DNA from: Caballeronia calidae
Lineage (GTDB): Bacteria > Pseudomonadota > Gammaproteobacteria > Burkholderiales > Burkholderiaceae
Reading direction: 5' to 3'
NCBI RefSeq assembly: GCF_900044055.2
Contig: NZ_FCOX02000033.1
Location: 35,769-99,768, forward strand
Length of the DNA: 64,000 bases
Shown: one piece after another, positions 19,210 to 28,059 of the stretch
How the letters are laid out: every line of letters begins with the position of its first letter
How positions within the stretch are numbered: position 1 is the stretch's first letter
Position numbers and translations under genes: made by a program
The notes under the pieces: generated by a model
Told to the model about the DNA's origin: nothing
The model's input: the letters and a program-made list of their open reading frames with translations, nothing else
The model's database searches: none

Positions 19210-19443
19210 TTAGATTTCACCGCGTGCGCGCAAGTCTGCGAGCACGGCGTCAATACCGTTCTTGTCGATCAGGCGCAGGCCGGCGTTCGAGACGCGCAGA
19301 CGCACCCAGCGATTTTCACTTTCAACGAAGAAACGGCGGTTCTGCAGGTTCGGCAGGAAACGACGCTTGGTCTTGTTGTTTGCGTGGGAAACGTTGTTGC
19401 CCGACATCGGGCCTTTCCCAGTTACTTGGCATACGCGTGCCAT
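19210..19443 (-). CDS. rpmB: 50S ribosomal protein L28
   Basis: 77 residues with the family start MARVCQVTGKGPMSGNNVSHA and NKTKRRFLPNLQ. It is the first gene of the conserved rpmB-rpmG pair. The preceding leader of about 170 bases carries a strong promoter and an AGGAGTG ribosome site. Confidence 0.98.
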   Translation of the reverse strand: MARVCQVTGKGPMSGNNVSHANNKTKRRFLPNLQNRRFFVESENRWVRLRVSNAGLRLIDKNGIDAVLADLRARGEI

Positions 19444-19614
19444 GAGGACACTCCTAATACACGTTTAGTCTGAGTCGAACGCTCGAATGAAAGCACTCGC
19501 TTCCGGTTCGATGCCTCTTATCGCCCAATTTGCCGATCGGGGACTTGGCAGCACGGTTATGCCAATGAGGGCCGCGTAAGCTCAGAGCAGGCGGGTTGAG
19601 AAAAGCAAACGTGG

Positions 19615-19644
19615 ATTGTAGCAGGAAAAACGCTGCAATATCAA
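19615..19644 (-). promoter_or_regulatory. Sigma-70-type promoter for rpmB-rpmG
   Basis: On the minus strand TTGATA is followed after 18 bases by TACAAT. The -35 element matches the consensus at 5 of 6 positions. It lies between the radC stop and rpmB and gives a leader of about 165 bases. Confidence 0.65.
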
Positions 19645-19665
19645 ACCATTTATGGCTCGGCAGTA

Positions 19666-20433
19666 TCACAGCCAGCCTTGTCGTGCAAACGAAAACACTT
19701 CGTTTGCCGCGACGACGACATGATCCAGCAGCCGCACGTCGATGAGCGTCAGCGCGTCCTGGAGCGTTTTGGTCAGCCGTCGGTCGTTCGCGCTCGGCTC
19801 GACGCCACCGGACGGATGATTATGCGCGACGATCAGCCCGGCCGCGTTGAGTGTGAGCGCCCGCCGCACGATTTCGCGCGGATACACGGCCACGCGCGTG
19901 AGCGAACCGCGGGCGGACTCCTCGGCGAGGAGCAACTGATGGCGCGCGTCGAGATACAGGCAGACGAACACTTCGTAGGGCCGCGTACCGATCAGAAGCC
20001 GCAGATAATCCTCGACCGCGCCCGGCGCGTTCATCAGTTCGCGGCCGCGCGCCTTTTCCGCGAGCGCGCGCCGGCACAGTTCCGACACGGCGAGCAGCGT
20101 CGCCGCGCGCGCCGGCCCGATGCCGCGCTGCTCTCGCAACTCCAGCTCGGAGGCATCGAGCACGCCGCGCAGGGAGCCGAAACGCCGCAACAACTGGCGC
20201 GCGACATCGATCGCGCTCACGCCCGACACGCCGGTGCGCAGGAACAAGGCGAACAACTCCGCGTCCGATAGCGTCGCGGGGCCCGCATCGAGGAGACGCT
20301 CGCGCGGACGCTCGGTACGCGCCCATTTGCGGATGGGCAACCTGAGTGCGGATTCGGGCGCGTCGATCACGTCGATCACGTCGGGCGCGTCGGGCGCATC
20401 GGGCGGCTGCACGAGCCGCAGATCGGCACTCAT
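19666..20433 (-). CDS. radC: RadC family JAB/MPN domain protein
   Basis: 255 residues. The N-terminal helix-hairpin-helix region (LREQRGIGPARAATLLA) is followed by the JAB1/MPN metalloprotease-like core with the JAMM motif HNHPSGGVEPSANDRRLT. The role in DNA repair originally assigned to radC is doubtful; the biochemical role is not established. The start at 20433 (MSADLRLVQPPDAPD) is preferred to an in-frame ATG at 20505. The N-terminal ~40 residues are a short Asp/Val/Ile repeat (DAPDAPDVIDVIDAPE), probably disordered. Confidence 0.93.
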   Translation of the reverse strand: MSADLRLVQPPDAPDAPDVIDVIDAPESALRLPIRKWARTERPRERLLDAGPATLSDAELFALFLRTGVSGVSAIDVARQLLRRFGSLRGVLDASELELREQRGIGPARAATLLAVSELCRRALAEKARGRELMNAPGAVEDYLRLLIGTRPYEVFVCLYLDARHQLLLAEESARGSLTRVAVYPREIVRRALTLNAAGLIVAHNHPSGGVEPSANDRRLTKTLQDALTLIDVRLLDHVVVAANEVFSFARQGWL

Positions 20434-20637
20434 TTGAGCCTCCCGGGACGTCTTGTCGCGCGCGCGAGAGCACACGGGACTGAGCCGTGTGGCACGTCCC
20501 GACACAACTCTGTCTTACAATAGCGGTTTTGGCGTCCGGTTCGCACCGGCGCCGCGCGGTTCGCTGCCTCGCGCCGAAGAGCCGCCCCATGCGGGGCCCG
20601 CGCCCCGCCTTCAAATGAACGGCCACATCCAATACTC

Positions 20638-21093
20638 ATGAGCATCATCGATATCTCCGAGGTGAAACCCGGTTCGCACGTCACGCTTCATTACCGGCTC
20701 GCGCTTGCCGATGGTGCTGACATCGTCAACACGTTCACCGACAAGCCCGCGACCCTCCTGCTCGGCGCAGGCCAGCTCGCGCCGCCGTTGGAAGAGATTC
20801 TGCTGGGCCTGAAGGTCGGCCACCATTCGACCTTTCAGCTAACGCCGGATCAGGCGTTCGGGCCGCGCAATCCGGAGCTCGTCCAGTGGGTGTCGCTCGC
20901 GACGCTGCGCGAAAACAGCATGATCGGCGAGGATTTTTCTCCCGGCGATCTCGTCGAATTCAACGCGCCGAACGGCGGCCGCTATGCGGGCGTGCTGAAG
21001 GAAGTCGGCGAAACCGCGGCGCTGTTCGACTTCAACCACCCGCTCGCGGGCCAGGCGCTCGTCTTCGAAGTGAAAATCATCGGAATTCTGTAA
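20638..21093 (+). CDS. FKBP-type peptidyl-prolyl isomerase (SlpA-like)
   Basis: 151 residues. The FKBP fold is recognisable from VTLHYRLALADGADIVNTF, LLGAGQLAPPLEEILLGL and FGPRNPELVQW, with the inserted IF domain of SlyD/SlpA-type proteins. It lacks the His-rich metal tail of SlyD. A chaperone or prolyl isomerase role in the cytoplasm is expected. It precedes ispH by 2 bases; the same pairing (slpA/fkpB-ispH) is found in many proteobacteria. Confidence 0.92.
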   Translation: MSIIDISEVKPGSHVTLHYRLALADGADIVNTFTDKPATLLLGAGQLAPPLEEILLGLKVGHHSTFQLTPDQAFGPRNPELVQWVSLATLRENSMIGEDFSPGDLVEFNAPNGGRYAGVLKEVGETAALFDFNHPLAGQALVFEVKIIGIL

Positions 21094-21095
21094 CC

Positions 21096-22058
21096 ATGAT
21101 TGAAAGCCTCAACGAAGTTCAGACCGACGTCGAAATCCTGCTCGCGCAGCCGCGCGGGTTTTGCGCCGGCGTCGATCGCGCGATCGAAATCGTCGAGCGC
21201 GCGATCAAGCTCTTCGGCGCGCCCATTTACGTGCGCCACGAGATCGTCCACAACGCCTATGTCGTCGCGGATCTGCGCAAGAAGGGCGCGATCTTCATCG
21301 AAGATCTGGCCGACGTGCCCGAAGGCGCCACGCTGATCTTCAGCGCGCACGGCGTCTCGAAGGCGGTACGCGGCGAAGCGGAAGCGCGCGGCCTGCGCGT
21401 GTTCGACGCGACCTGCCCGCTCGTGACCAAGGTGCATATCGAAGTGGCGAAGATGCGCCAGGAAGGGTTCGACATCGTGATGATCGGGCACAAGGGCCAT
21501 CCGGAAGTGGAGGGCACGATGGGCCAGTCGGGCGAAGGCATGCATCTCGTCGAGGATATCGACGACGTGCTGAAGCTCGATCTGCAGGATCCCGAGCGCA
21601 TCGCGTACGTCACGCAGACCACGCTTTCGGTCGACGACGCCTCCGCGATCATCGACGCGCTGAAGGCGAAGTATCCGCAGATCAAGGAGCCGAAGAAGCA
21701 GGACATCTGCTACGCGACGCAGAACCGCCAGGACGCGGTGAAATTCCTTGCGCCGCAATGCGATGTCGTGATCGTCGTGGGCAGCCCGAACAGCTCGAAT
21801 TCGAGCCGCTTGCGTGAAGTGGCCGAGAAGCGCGGCATCCCTTCCTATATGGTGGACTCGCCGACGCAGATCGACCCGGCGTGGGTCGAGGGCAAGAAGC
21901 GCATCGGGGTGACGGCGGGCGCATCGGCGCCGGAAGTGCTGGCTCAGGCCGTCATCGGACGTTTGCGCGAGCTCGGCGTGCGCAACGTGCGTTCGCTCGA
22001 AGGCATCGAGGAGACGATCTCCTTTCCGCTGCCGCGCGGGCTGTCGCTGCCGCAATAA
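21096..22058 (+). CDS. ispH: 4-hydroxy-3-methylbut-2-enyl diphosphate reductase
   Basis: 320 residues. The [4Fe-4S] enzyme forms IPP and DMAPP in the last step of the MEP pathway. The three cluster cysteines are in PRGFCAGVDRAI, DATCPLVTKVH and QDICYATQNRQ; the substrate motifs SAHGVS, GHKGHPEVEGTMGQ and GSPNSSNSSRL are intact. It is co-transcribed with the upstream isomerase gene and followed by a strong terminator. Confidence 0.98.
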   Translation: MIESLNEVQTDVEILLAQPRGFCAGVDRAIEIVERAIKLFGAPIYVRHEIVHNAYVVADLRKKGAIFIEDLADVPEGATLIFSAHGVSKAVRGEAEARGLRVFDATCPLVTKVHIEVAKMRQEGFDIVMIGHKGHPEVEGTMGQSGEGMHLVEDIDDVLKLDLQDPERIAYVTQTTLSVDDASAIIDALKAKYPQIKEPKKQDICYATQNRQDAVKFLAPQCDVVIVVGSPNSSNSSRLREVAEKRGIPSYMVDSPTQIDPAWVEGKKRIGVTAGASAPEVLAQAVIGRLRELGVRNVRSLEGIEETISFPLPRGLSLPQ

Positions 22059-22079
22059 GTTAGTCGGCTTCCTCGAAAA

Positions 22080-22102
22080 GCGCCTCCGGGCGCTTTTTTT
22101 TC
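22080..22102 (+). terminator. Intrinsic terminator after ispH
   Basis: Stem AAGCGCC TCC GGGCGCTT followed by a run of T residues, about 22 bases past the ispH stop. Confidence 0.88.
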
Positions 22103-22394
22103 GCCCGTCGACAGGACCTTGCGACACCCGGCGGAACCCTGGCGCGCGAGACGAAACCAAGCGTGAACACCGTCTTGGTGCACTCGCCGGTTTGAGTATT
22201 TTCTTCTAAAAAACTTCAGGGTTTCCCCGTAAATCCGATAAGCAAACGTAACCCTTCGAACCCCGGCGATTAAACCTGTTCCCGTTATGGTGCAACTACT
22301 GCACAAAATCGAATCGCAACCCGGTTGCGCTTTCGCGGGAAAATCGCCGGAAAATGGTGGTTGCAATGCAGGAAAACCCCGCCACGCAAGAATA

Positions 22395-22422
22395 TTGCTC
22401 GTCTCATATTTAGCGTTACAAT
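22395..22422 (+). promoter_or_regulatory. Probable sigma-70 promoter of the liv operon
   Basis: TTGCTC, 16 bases, TACAAT, about 65 bases ahead of the livK start. The 428-base region between ispH and livK holds no gene; it is AT-rich from about 22190 on and probably contains regulator sites. Confidence 0.5.
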
Positions 22423-22486
22423 TCGCGCGTCTTGAGGCCAGAAGGGTTCACGACGACAGTTTTTAGGGGCGCAGGAGACCTATTTG

Positions 22487-23707
22487 ATGCGATTCAAGTT
22501 TGCTCACGCCGTGTCGATCGCGGCTGCGGTTGCAATGACGACCGCATGCGGCAAGAAGGACGAAAGCGGGGCGAGCACGGCAGCGTCGGCGGCGAGTTCC
22601 GCTTCCGCGCCGGCCGCGTCCGCGCCTGCGCCGGCGAGTGAGGCAACTGTCGTGAAGATCGGTCATGTGGCGCCTTTGACGGGCTTGCAGGCCCACCTCG
22701 GCCAGGACAATGAAAACGGCGCGCGTCTCGCACTGGAGGAGATCAGCGCGCAAGGTCTGACGATCGACGGGCGTTCCATTCGCCTCCAGCTCGACAGCCA
22801 GGACGACGCGGCCGATCCGCGCGTCGGTACGGAGGCGGCGCAGAAGCTCGTCGACGACCATGTGGTCGCCGTGATCGGCCACCTGAATTCGGGCGTGTCG
22901 ATACCGGCGTCGAAGATTTACAGCGATGCGGGCATCGCGCAGATTTCGCCATCGACGACGAATCCGGAGTACACGAAGCAAGGTTACAAGACGACGTTTC
23001 GCGTCGTGGCCACGGACGCGCTGCAAGGCCCCGTGCTGGCCGGCTACGCGATGAAGACGCTGCATGCGAAGAAGGTCGTCGTGGTGGACGACGCCACCGC
23101 CTACGGCCGGGGACTGGCCGATGAGTTCGCCAAGACCGTGCAGGCGGGCGGCGTGAAGATCGTCGGCCGCGAGCAGACCACCGAGAAGGCTCGCAATTTC
23201 AAGGCGATCCTGACGAAGATCAAGCGCATTCAGCCGGATGTCGTGATGTACGGCGGCATGGACGTGACGGGCGGCCCGTTCGCGAAAGAAGCGGCGGCGC
23301 TCGGCATCAAATCGAAGATTCTCGCAGGCGATGGCGTCTGCACAGAAAAGCTGGCCGAACTCGCGGGCGACGCGGTGCAGAACATCGTTTGCTCGGAGGC
23401 GGGACTCGCGCTTTCGAAGATGGACAAGGGAGCGGACTTCGAAAAGAAGTACGAGGCTCGCTTTCACCAGCCGGTGCAGATTTACGCGCCGTTCACGTAT
23501 GACGCGATGTACGTGATCGTCGATGCAATGAAGCGCGCGAATTCCATCGAGGCGCCCAAGGTGCTCGCTGCGATCGCCACGACCGACTTCAACGGTCTGA
23601 CGGGGCATATCGCATTCGACGACAAGGGCGACCTGAAGGCGGGGACGATTACGCTTTACGACTTCAAGGACAAGAAGAAGGACGTGCTCGACGTCGTCAG
23701 GCAGTAA
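22487..23707 (+). CDS. livK: Branched-chain amino acid ABC transporter, periplasmic binding protein
   Basis: 406 residues. The N-terminus MRFKFAHAVSIAAAVAMTTACGKKDE looks like a lipoprotein signal with the lipobox Cys near residue 21. It is followed by an Ala/Ser/Pro-rich linker and a periplasmic binding domain typical of Leu/Ile/Val-binding proteins (VKIGHVAPLTG, GHLNSGVSIPASKIY, QISPSTTNPEYT). The ATG at 22487 has AGGAGA upstream. It is the first gene of livKHMGF; a short hairpin and a 216-base gap separate it from livH, which may let the binding protein be made in excess over the permeases. Confidence 0.92.
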   Translation: MRFKFAHAVSIAAAVAMTTACGKKDESGASTAASAASSASAPAASAPAPASEATVVKIGHVAPLTGLQAHLGQDNENGARLALEEISAQGLTIDGRSIRLQLDSQDDAADPRVGTEAAQKLVDDHVVAVIGHLNSGVSIPASKIYSDAGIAQISPSTTNPEYTKQGYKTTFRVVATDALQGPVLAGYAMKTLHAKKVVVVDDATAYGRGLADEFAKTVQAGGVKIVGREQTTEKARNFKAILTKIKRIQPDVVMYGGMDVTGGPFAKEAAALGIKSKILAGDGVCTEKLAELAGDAVQNIVCSEAGLALSKMDKGADFEKKYEARFHQPVQIYAPFTYDAMYVIVDAMKRANSIEAPKVLAAIATTDFNGLTGHIAFDDKGDLKAGTITLYDFKDKKKDVLDVVRQ

Positions 23708-23721
23708 GTAGCAGCAAGCCA

Positions 23722-23749
23722 GCGGCGCCAAACCGACAGCGCCGTTTTC
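23722..23749 (+). terminator. Possible attenuating hairpin between livK and livH
   Basis: Stem CGGCGC...GCGCCG followed by TTTTC, 15 bases past livK. The T-run is short, so partial termination is more likely than a full stop. Confidence 0.4.
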
Positions 23750-23923
23750 GTATCCGTCCGGGAAACGCTCGCGGCCTCATCCGGCGGCGAGCGGACGATC
23801 GGACGATTGACCCTTACCGGTTTTTTAAAAAGTACGCGCAGTGCCGCTTCAGATTTCGCTTCACACCGGTTTATCGGCCGGTGATAAAGCGTTATCGAAT
23901 CGCACGGGGCTAAGGAGCTTTAA

Positions 23924-24874
23924 ATGGATATTTTCATCCAGCAGATCCTCAACGGTCTGGTGCTTGGCAGCGTCTACGCCATCATCGCACTAGGCTATAC
24001 GATGGTGTACGGCATTCTCGGCATCATCAACTTCGCGCACGGTGACGTGCTGATGGTCGGCGCGATGGTTGCGCTCTCGGCCATCGGCGTCATGCAGAAC
24101 CACTTCCCGGGTCTGCCCGGGCCGATCATGTTGACGATCGCGCTCATCGTTGCCGCAATCGTCTGCGCGATCGTCGGCTACACGATCGAAAAAGTCGCGT
24201 ACCGGCCGCTGCGCAAGGCGCCGCGTCTCGCCCCGCTGATCACCGCAATCGGTGTGTCCATTCTGCTTCAGACCATCGCGATGATGATCTGGGGCCGCAA
24301 TCCTCTCGCGTTCCCGCAGCTTCTGCCGACCGATCCGATCAACGTGATCGCTGCCGACGAAACCCGTCCGGGCGCGGTTATTTCGATGACCGAAATCGTG
24401 ATCATCGTCGTTGCGTTCATCGTGATGGCGGGCCTGCTGCTCCTCGTGCACAAGACCAAGCTCGGCCGAGCGATGCGCGCGATCGCCGAGAATCCGGCTA
24501 ACGCCTCGCTCATGGGCGTGAACCCGAACTTCGTGATTTCCGCGACCTTCATGATCGGCTCGGCGCTGGCGGCGCTGGCGGGCGTGATGATCGCCTCGGA
24601 ATACGGCAACGCACACTTCTACATGGGCTTCATTCCCGGCCTGAAGGCGTTCACGGCGGCGGTGCTGGGCGGTATCGGCAACCTCGGCGGCGCGATGGTC
24701 GGCGGCGTGCTGCTCGGTCTCATCGAACAGTTGGGCGCCGGCTATATCGGCAACCTGACGGGCGGCGTCTTCGGTTCCAACTACCAGGACGTGTTCGCCT
24801 TCATCGTGCTGATCATCGTGCTCGTGTTCCGTCCGTCGGGTCTGCTCGGCGAACGTGTCGCGGACCGCGCTTAA
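23924..24874 (+). CDS. livH: Branched-chain amino acid ABC transporter permease LivH
   Basis: 316 residues, about eight hydrophobic segments. The family start FIQQILNGLVLGSVYAIIAL and GYTMVYGILGIINFAHGD are diagnostic. The conserved cytoplasmic coupling loop lies near AIAENPANASLMGVN. It forms the membrane channel with LivM. A ribosome site (AAGGAG) lies a few bases upstream. Confidence 0.96.
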   Translation: MDIFIQQILNGLVLGSVYAIIALGYTMVYGILGIINFAHGDVLMVGAMVALSAIGVMQNHFPGLPGPIMLTIALIVAAIVCAIVGYTIEKVAYRPLRKAPRLAPLITAIGVSILLQTIAMMIWGRNPLAFPQLLPTDPINVIAADETRPGAVISMTEIVIIVVAFIVMAGLLLLVHKTKLGRAMRAIAENPANASLMGVNPNFVISATFMIGSALAALAGVMIASEYGNAHFYMGFIPGLKAFTAAVLGGIGNLGGAMVGGVLLGLIEQLGAGYIGNLTGGVFGSNYQDVFAFIVLIIVLVFRPSGLLGERVADRA

Positions 24875-24896
24875 AGACTGAGAGGAGCTCATAAAA

Positions 24897-26066
24897 ATGA
24901 CTTCGATTCAACCGATCGAGCCGTCCACGACGCTCATCCCCGAGAAGAACATGACGAAAACGCTCGTCGTGGGCATTCTCACCGCCGTGTTCGTCATTGC
25001 CGCGCCGATGGTCATCGGCGCAGCGGGCGGCAACTACTGGGTCCGCGTGCTCGACTTCGCGATGCTCTACGTGATGCTCGCGCTGGGCCTGAATGTGGTG
25101 GTCGGCTTCGCCGGCCTGCTCGACCTGGGCTACATCGCGTTCTACGCGGTCGGCGCGTATACCGCCGCGCTGTTGTCGTCGCCGCAGCTTTCGACGCAGT
25201 TCGAATGGATCGCGGCGCTCGCGCCGACCGGGCTTCACTTCCCGTTCTTCATCATCGTGCCGATCGCGATGGCGCTCGCGGCGACCTTCGGCGTGCTGCT
25301 CGGCGCACCGACGCTGCGTCTGCGCGGCGACTATCTCGCGATCGTGACGTTGGGCTTCGGGGAAATCGTCCGGATCTTCATGAACAACCTCGATCGTCCG
25401 ATCAACATCACGAACGGTCCGAAGGGCATCACGGGCATCTCTCCGGTGCACGTCGGTGACTTCAGCCTCGCGCAGACGCACGAGTTCCTGGGCTTCAAAT
25501 TCCCGTCCGTCTACCTGTACTACTACCTGTTCGTGCTGTGCGCGTTGTTCGTGATCTGGGTCTGTACGCGTCTGCAGCATTCGCGTATCGGCCGCGCATG
25601 GGCCGCCATTCGTGAAGACGAAATCGCCGCGAAGGCCATGGGCATCAACACCCGCAACGTGAAGCTGCTCGCGTTCGCGATGGGCGCATCGTTCGGCGGT
25701 CTGTCGGGCGCGATGTTCGGCGCGTTCCAGGGCTTCGTGTCGCCGGAATCGTTCACGTTCTGGGAATCGATCGTCGTGCTGGCGTGCGTGGTGCTCGGCG
25801 GCATGGGCCACATCCCCGGCGTGATTCTCGGCGCGGTGCTGCTCGCCGTGTTCCCCGAATTCCTGCGCTCGACGATGGGTCCGCTGCAACACGCCATCTT
25901 CGGCCATCAGATCGTGGATACCGAAGTCATCCGTCAGCTGCTGTACGGCCTGGCGATGGTGCTGATCATGCTGTATCGCTCGGAAGGTCTGTGGCCGGCC
26001 GCGAAACACGAAGACAAGATCGCGAAGATCGCAAAGCGCAGCGGCAAGAAGCCGGTGCGCGCATAA
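24897..26066 (+). CDS. livM: Branched-chain amino acid ABC transporter permease LivM
   Basis: 389 residues with about nine membrane segments. Family motifs: LGLNVVVGFAGLLDLGY, FYAVGAYT, and the coupling loop AWAAIREDEIAAKAMGIN. The hydrophilic N-terminal ~20 residues precede the first membrane helix, and the C-terminal tail is Lys-rich. It partners LivH; it begins 22 bases after livH, with GAGGAG upstream. Confidence 0.96.
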   Translation: MTSIQPIEPSTTLIPEKNMTKTLVVGILTAVFVIAAPMVIGAAGGNYWVRVLDFAMLYVMLALGLNVVVGFAGLLDLGYIAFYAVGAYTAALLSSPQLSTQFEWIAALAPTGLHFPFFIIVPIAMALAATFGVLLGAPTLRLRGDYLAIVTLGFGEIVRIFMNNLDRPINITNGPKGITGISPVHVGDFSLAQTHEFLGFKFPSVYLYYYLFVLCALFVIWVCTRLQHSRIGRAWAAIREDEIAAKAMGINTRNVKLLAFAMGASFGGLSGAMFGAFQGFVSPESFTFWESIVVLACVVLGGMGHIPGVILGAVLLAVFPEFLRSTMGPLQHAIFGHQIVDTEVIRQLLYGLAMVLIMLYRSEGLWPAAKHEDKIAKIAKRSGKKPVRA

Positions 26067-26082
26067 GGCGGAGATTCAGAAC

Positions 26083-26859
26083 ATGAGCGATAAACAAACA
26101 CGACTTTCCGTCAAGGGCGTCAACAAGCGCTTCGGCGGCCTGCAGGCGTTGTCGGATGTCGGCCTCGAAATCCAGGAAGGCACGATCTACGGTCTGATCG
26201 GCCCGAACGGTGCCGGCAAGACGACGTTCTTCAACGTGATCACCGGCCTCTACACGCCGGATTCGGGCGAGTTCCGTCTCGACGGTCAGGCGTACACGCC
26301 GACCGCCGTGTATCAGGTGGCGAAGGCGGGCATCGCGCGCACGTTCCAGAACATTCGTCTCTTCGGCGGCATGACCGCGCTCGAAAACGTGATGGTCGGC
26401 CGTCACGTCCGCACGAAGCACGGACTGCTGGGCGCGGTGTTCCAGACGCCGGCCGAGCGCCGCGAGGAGCGCGAGATCAAGGAACGCGCGCTCGAACTGC
26501 TCGAGTACGTCGGCGTGCTGCAATACGCGGACTACACGTCGCGCAATCTGTCGTACGGTCACCAGCGTCGTCTGGAGATCGCGCGCGCGCTGGCGACCGA
26601 TCCGAAGCTGCTCGCGCTCGACGAACCGGCCGCCGGCATGAATGCGACGGAAAAGGTCGAGCTCACGCGTCTGCTCGACAAGATCCGCGCGGACGGCAAG
26701 ACGATTCTCCTGATCGAACACGACGTGAAACTCGTGATGGGATTGTGCAACCGCATGACGGTGCTCGATTACGGCAAGGTGATCGCCGAAGGTCTGCCGC
26801 AGGACGTGCAGAAGGACCCGAAGGTGATCGAGGCATATCTGGGTGCGGGGGTGCACTAA
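26083..26859 (+). CDS. livG: Branched-chain amino acid ABC transporter ATPase LivG
   Basis: 258 residues. Walker A GPNGAGKTT, signature region NLSYGHQRRLEIARAL, Walker B LLALDEPAAGMN, and the LivG-specific insertion after Walker A. It powers the LivHM channel with LivF, whose start codon directly follows its stop codon. Confidence 0.97.
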   Translation: MSDKQTRLSVKGVNKRFGGLQALSDVGLEIQEGTIYGLIGPNGAGKTTFFNVITGLYTPDSGEFRLDGQAYTPTAVYQVAKAGIARTFQNIRLFGGMTALENVMVGRHVRTKHGLLGAVFQTPAERREEREIKERALELLEYVGVLQYADYTSRNLSYGHQRRLEIARALATDPKLLALDEPAAGMNATEKVELTRLLDKIRADGKTILLIEHDVKLVMGLCNRMTVLDYGKVIAEGLPQDVQKDPKVIEAYLGAGVH

Positions 26860-27582
26860 ATGGCGACCACAAGCGCAATGTTGAAGGTCAAGGGTCTGCA
26901 GGTGAACTACGGCGGCATCCAGGCGGTGAAGGGTGTCGATCTGGAAGTCGGGCAGGGCGAACTCGTCACGCTGATCGGCGCGAACGGTGCGGGCAAGACC
27001 ACGACGATGAAGGCCATCACCGGTCTCAAGCCTTACTCGGGCGGCGATATCGAGTATATGGGCCAGTCGATCAAGGGCGTGCCGACGCACGAGCTGCTCA
27101 AGCGCGGTTTGGCGATGGTGCCGGAAGGTCGCGGCATCTTCGCGCGCATGTCGATTCTCGAGAACATGCAGATGGGCGCGTACCTGCGCAACGATTCGGA
27201 CGGCATCCAGAAGGACACCGAGCGCATGTTCGGCTTCTTTCCGCGTTTGAAGGAGCGTGCGTCGCAGTATGCGGGCACGTTGTCGGGCGGCGAGCAGCAG
27301 ATGCTGGCCATGGCGCGCGCGCTGCTGTCGCGTCCGAAGCTCTTGCTGCTCGATGAACCGTCGATGGGTCTCTCGCCGATCATGGTCGAGAAGATCTTCG
27401 AAGTGGTGCGTGAAATCTCGAAGGAAGGCCTGACGGTGCTGCTCGTGGAGCAGAACGCGCGTCTCGCGTTGCAGGCGGCGAATCGCGGTTATGTGATGGA
27501 TTCGGGCATGGTCACGATGTCCGGCGACGCGAAGGTCATGCTAGATGATCCGAAGGTTCGCGCGGCCTATCTTGGCGAGTAA
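26860..27582 (+). CDS. livF: Branched-chain amino acid ABC transporter ATPase LivF
   Basis: 240 residues. Walker A GANGAGKTTTM, signature LSGGEQQMLAMARAL, Walker B LLLLDEPSMGLSP, and the H-loop replaced by Gln-Asn (VEQNARLAL), as is usual in LivF. It is the last gene of the operon and is followed by a strong terminator. Confidence 0.97.
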   Translation: MATTSAMLKVKGLQVNYGGIQAVKGVDLEVGQGELVTLIGANGAGKTTTMKAITGLKPYSGGDIEYMGQSIKGVPTHELLKRGLAMVPEGRGIFARMSILENMQMGAYLRNDSDGIQKDTERMFGFFPRLKERASQYAGTLSGGEQQMLAMARALLSRPKLLLLDEPSMGLSPIMVEKIFEVVREISKEGLTVLLVEQNARLALQAANRGYVMDSGMVTMSGDAKVMLDDPKVRAAYLGE

Positions 27583-27606
27583 GTTCGCGGGTTGCTGAAA
27601 GAAGAA

Positions 27607-27637
27607 AGCCGGCTGTCGCAAGACAGCCGGCTTTTTT
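27607..27637 (+). terminator. Intrinsic terminator of the liv operon
   Basis: Perfect stem AGCCGGCTGTC GCAA GACAGCCGGCT with a GNRA-type loop and a T6 run. The T-run touches the stop codon of the convergent acetyltransferase gene. Confidence 0.93.
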
Positions 27638-28059
27638 CATAGCCGCTTGCCGAGGCTCACGACCTCATCCATCCGATAACCGAGCTTTTCATAGAACCCG
27701 CGCAATTCAGTCCTGAACGACAGAATCTGCAGATTCACCTTCGGACAACCGAGCTTCGTCAACGCGGCTTCCGCGTGCTTCATCAACGCGCTGCCAAAGC
27801 CGCGTCCGCGCAGCGATGGCGCGACCGCGAGCGAATACACCCAGCCGCGATGCCCGTCGTAGCCGGCCATGACCGTACCGATCACGTTGCCGTCGAGGGC
27901 GCCGACGAAGAACAGCTCCGGCTGCATCTTCATCTTGTTATCGATCGATAACGAAGGATCCCGCTGCGGCCGCGATGCATCCGCGTATTCCGGAAACACA
28001 TCGCGCCACAGGGCGATCACGGCATCGCGATCGCCTGCATCGAACTCGCGGATGATCAC
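27637..28059 (-). CDS. GNAT family N-acetyltransferase (YpeA-like)
   Basis: 140 residues starting with GTG. The acetyl-CoA pyrophosphate loop is LRGRGFGSAL, preceded by VYSLAVAPS, with GFYEKLGYR near the C-terminus. Its length and order match the YpeA-like GNAT group. The start overlaps the argD-like stop by 4 bases (GTGA), so it is probably translated with that gene. The substrate is unknown. Confidence 0.88.
   Translation of the reverse strand: MIIREFDAGDRDAVIALWRDVFPEYADASRPQRDPSLSIDNKMKMQPELFFVGALDGNVIGTVMAGYDGHRGWVYSLAVAPSLRGRGFGSALMKHAEAALTKLGCPKVNLQILSFRTELRGFYEKLGYRMDEVVSLGKRL

Noticed and set aside
20352..20432. Repeat-rich N-terminus of RadC (DAPDAPDVIDVIDAPE) as a separate element
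   Set aside because: It is a short in-frame low-complexity stretch within the gene and not a mobile repeat.
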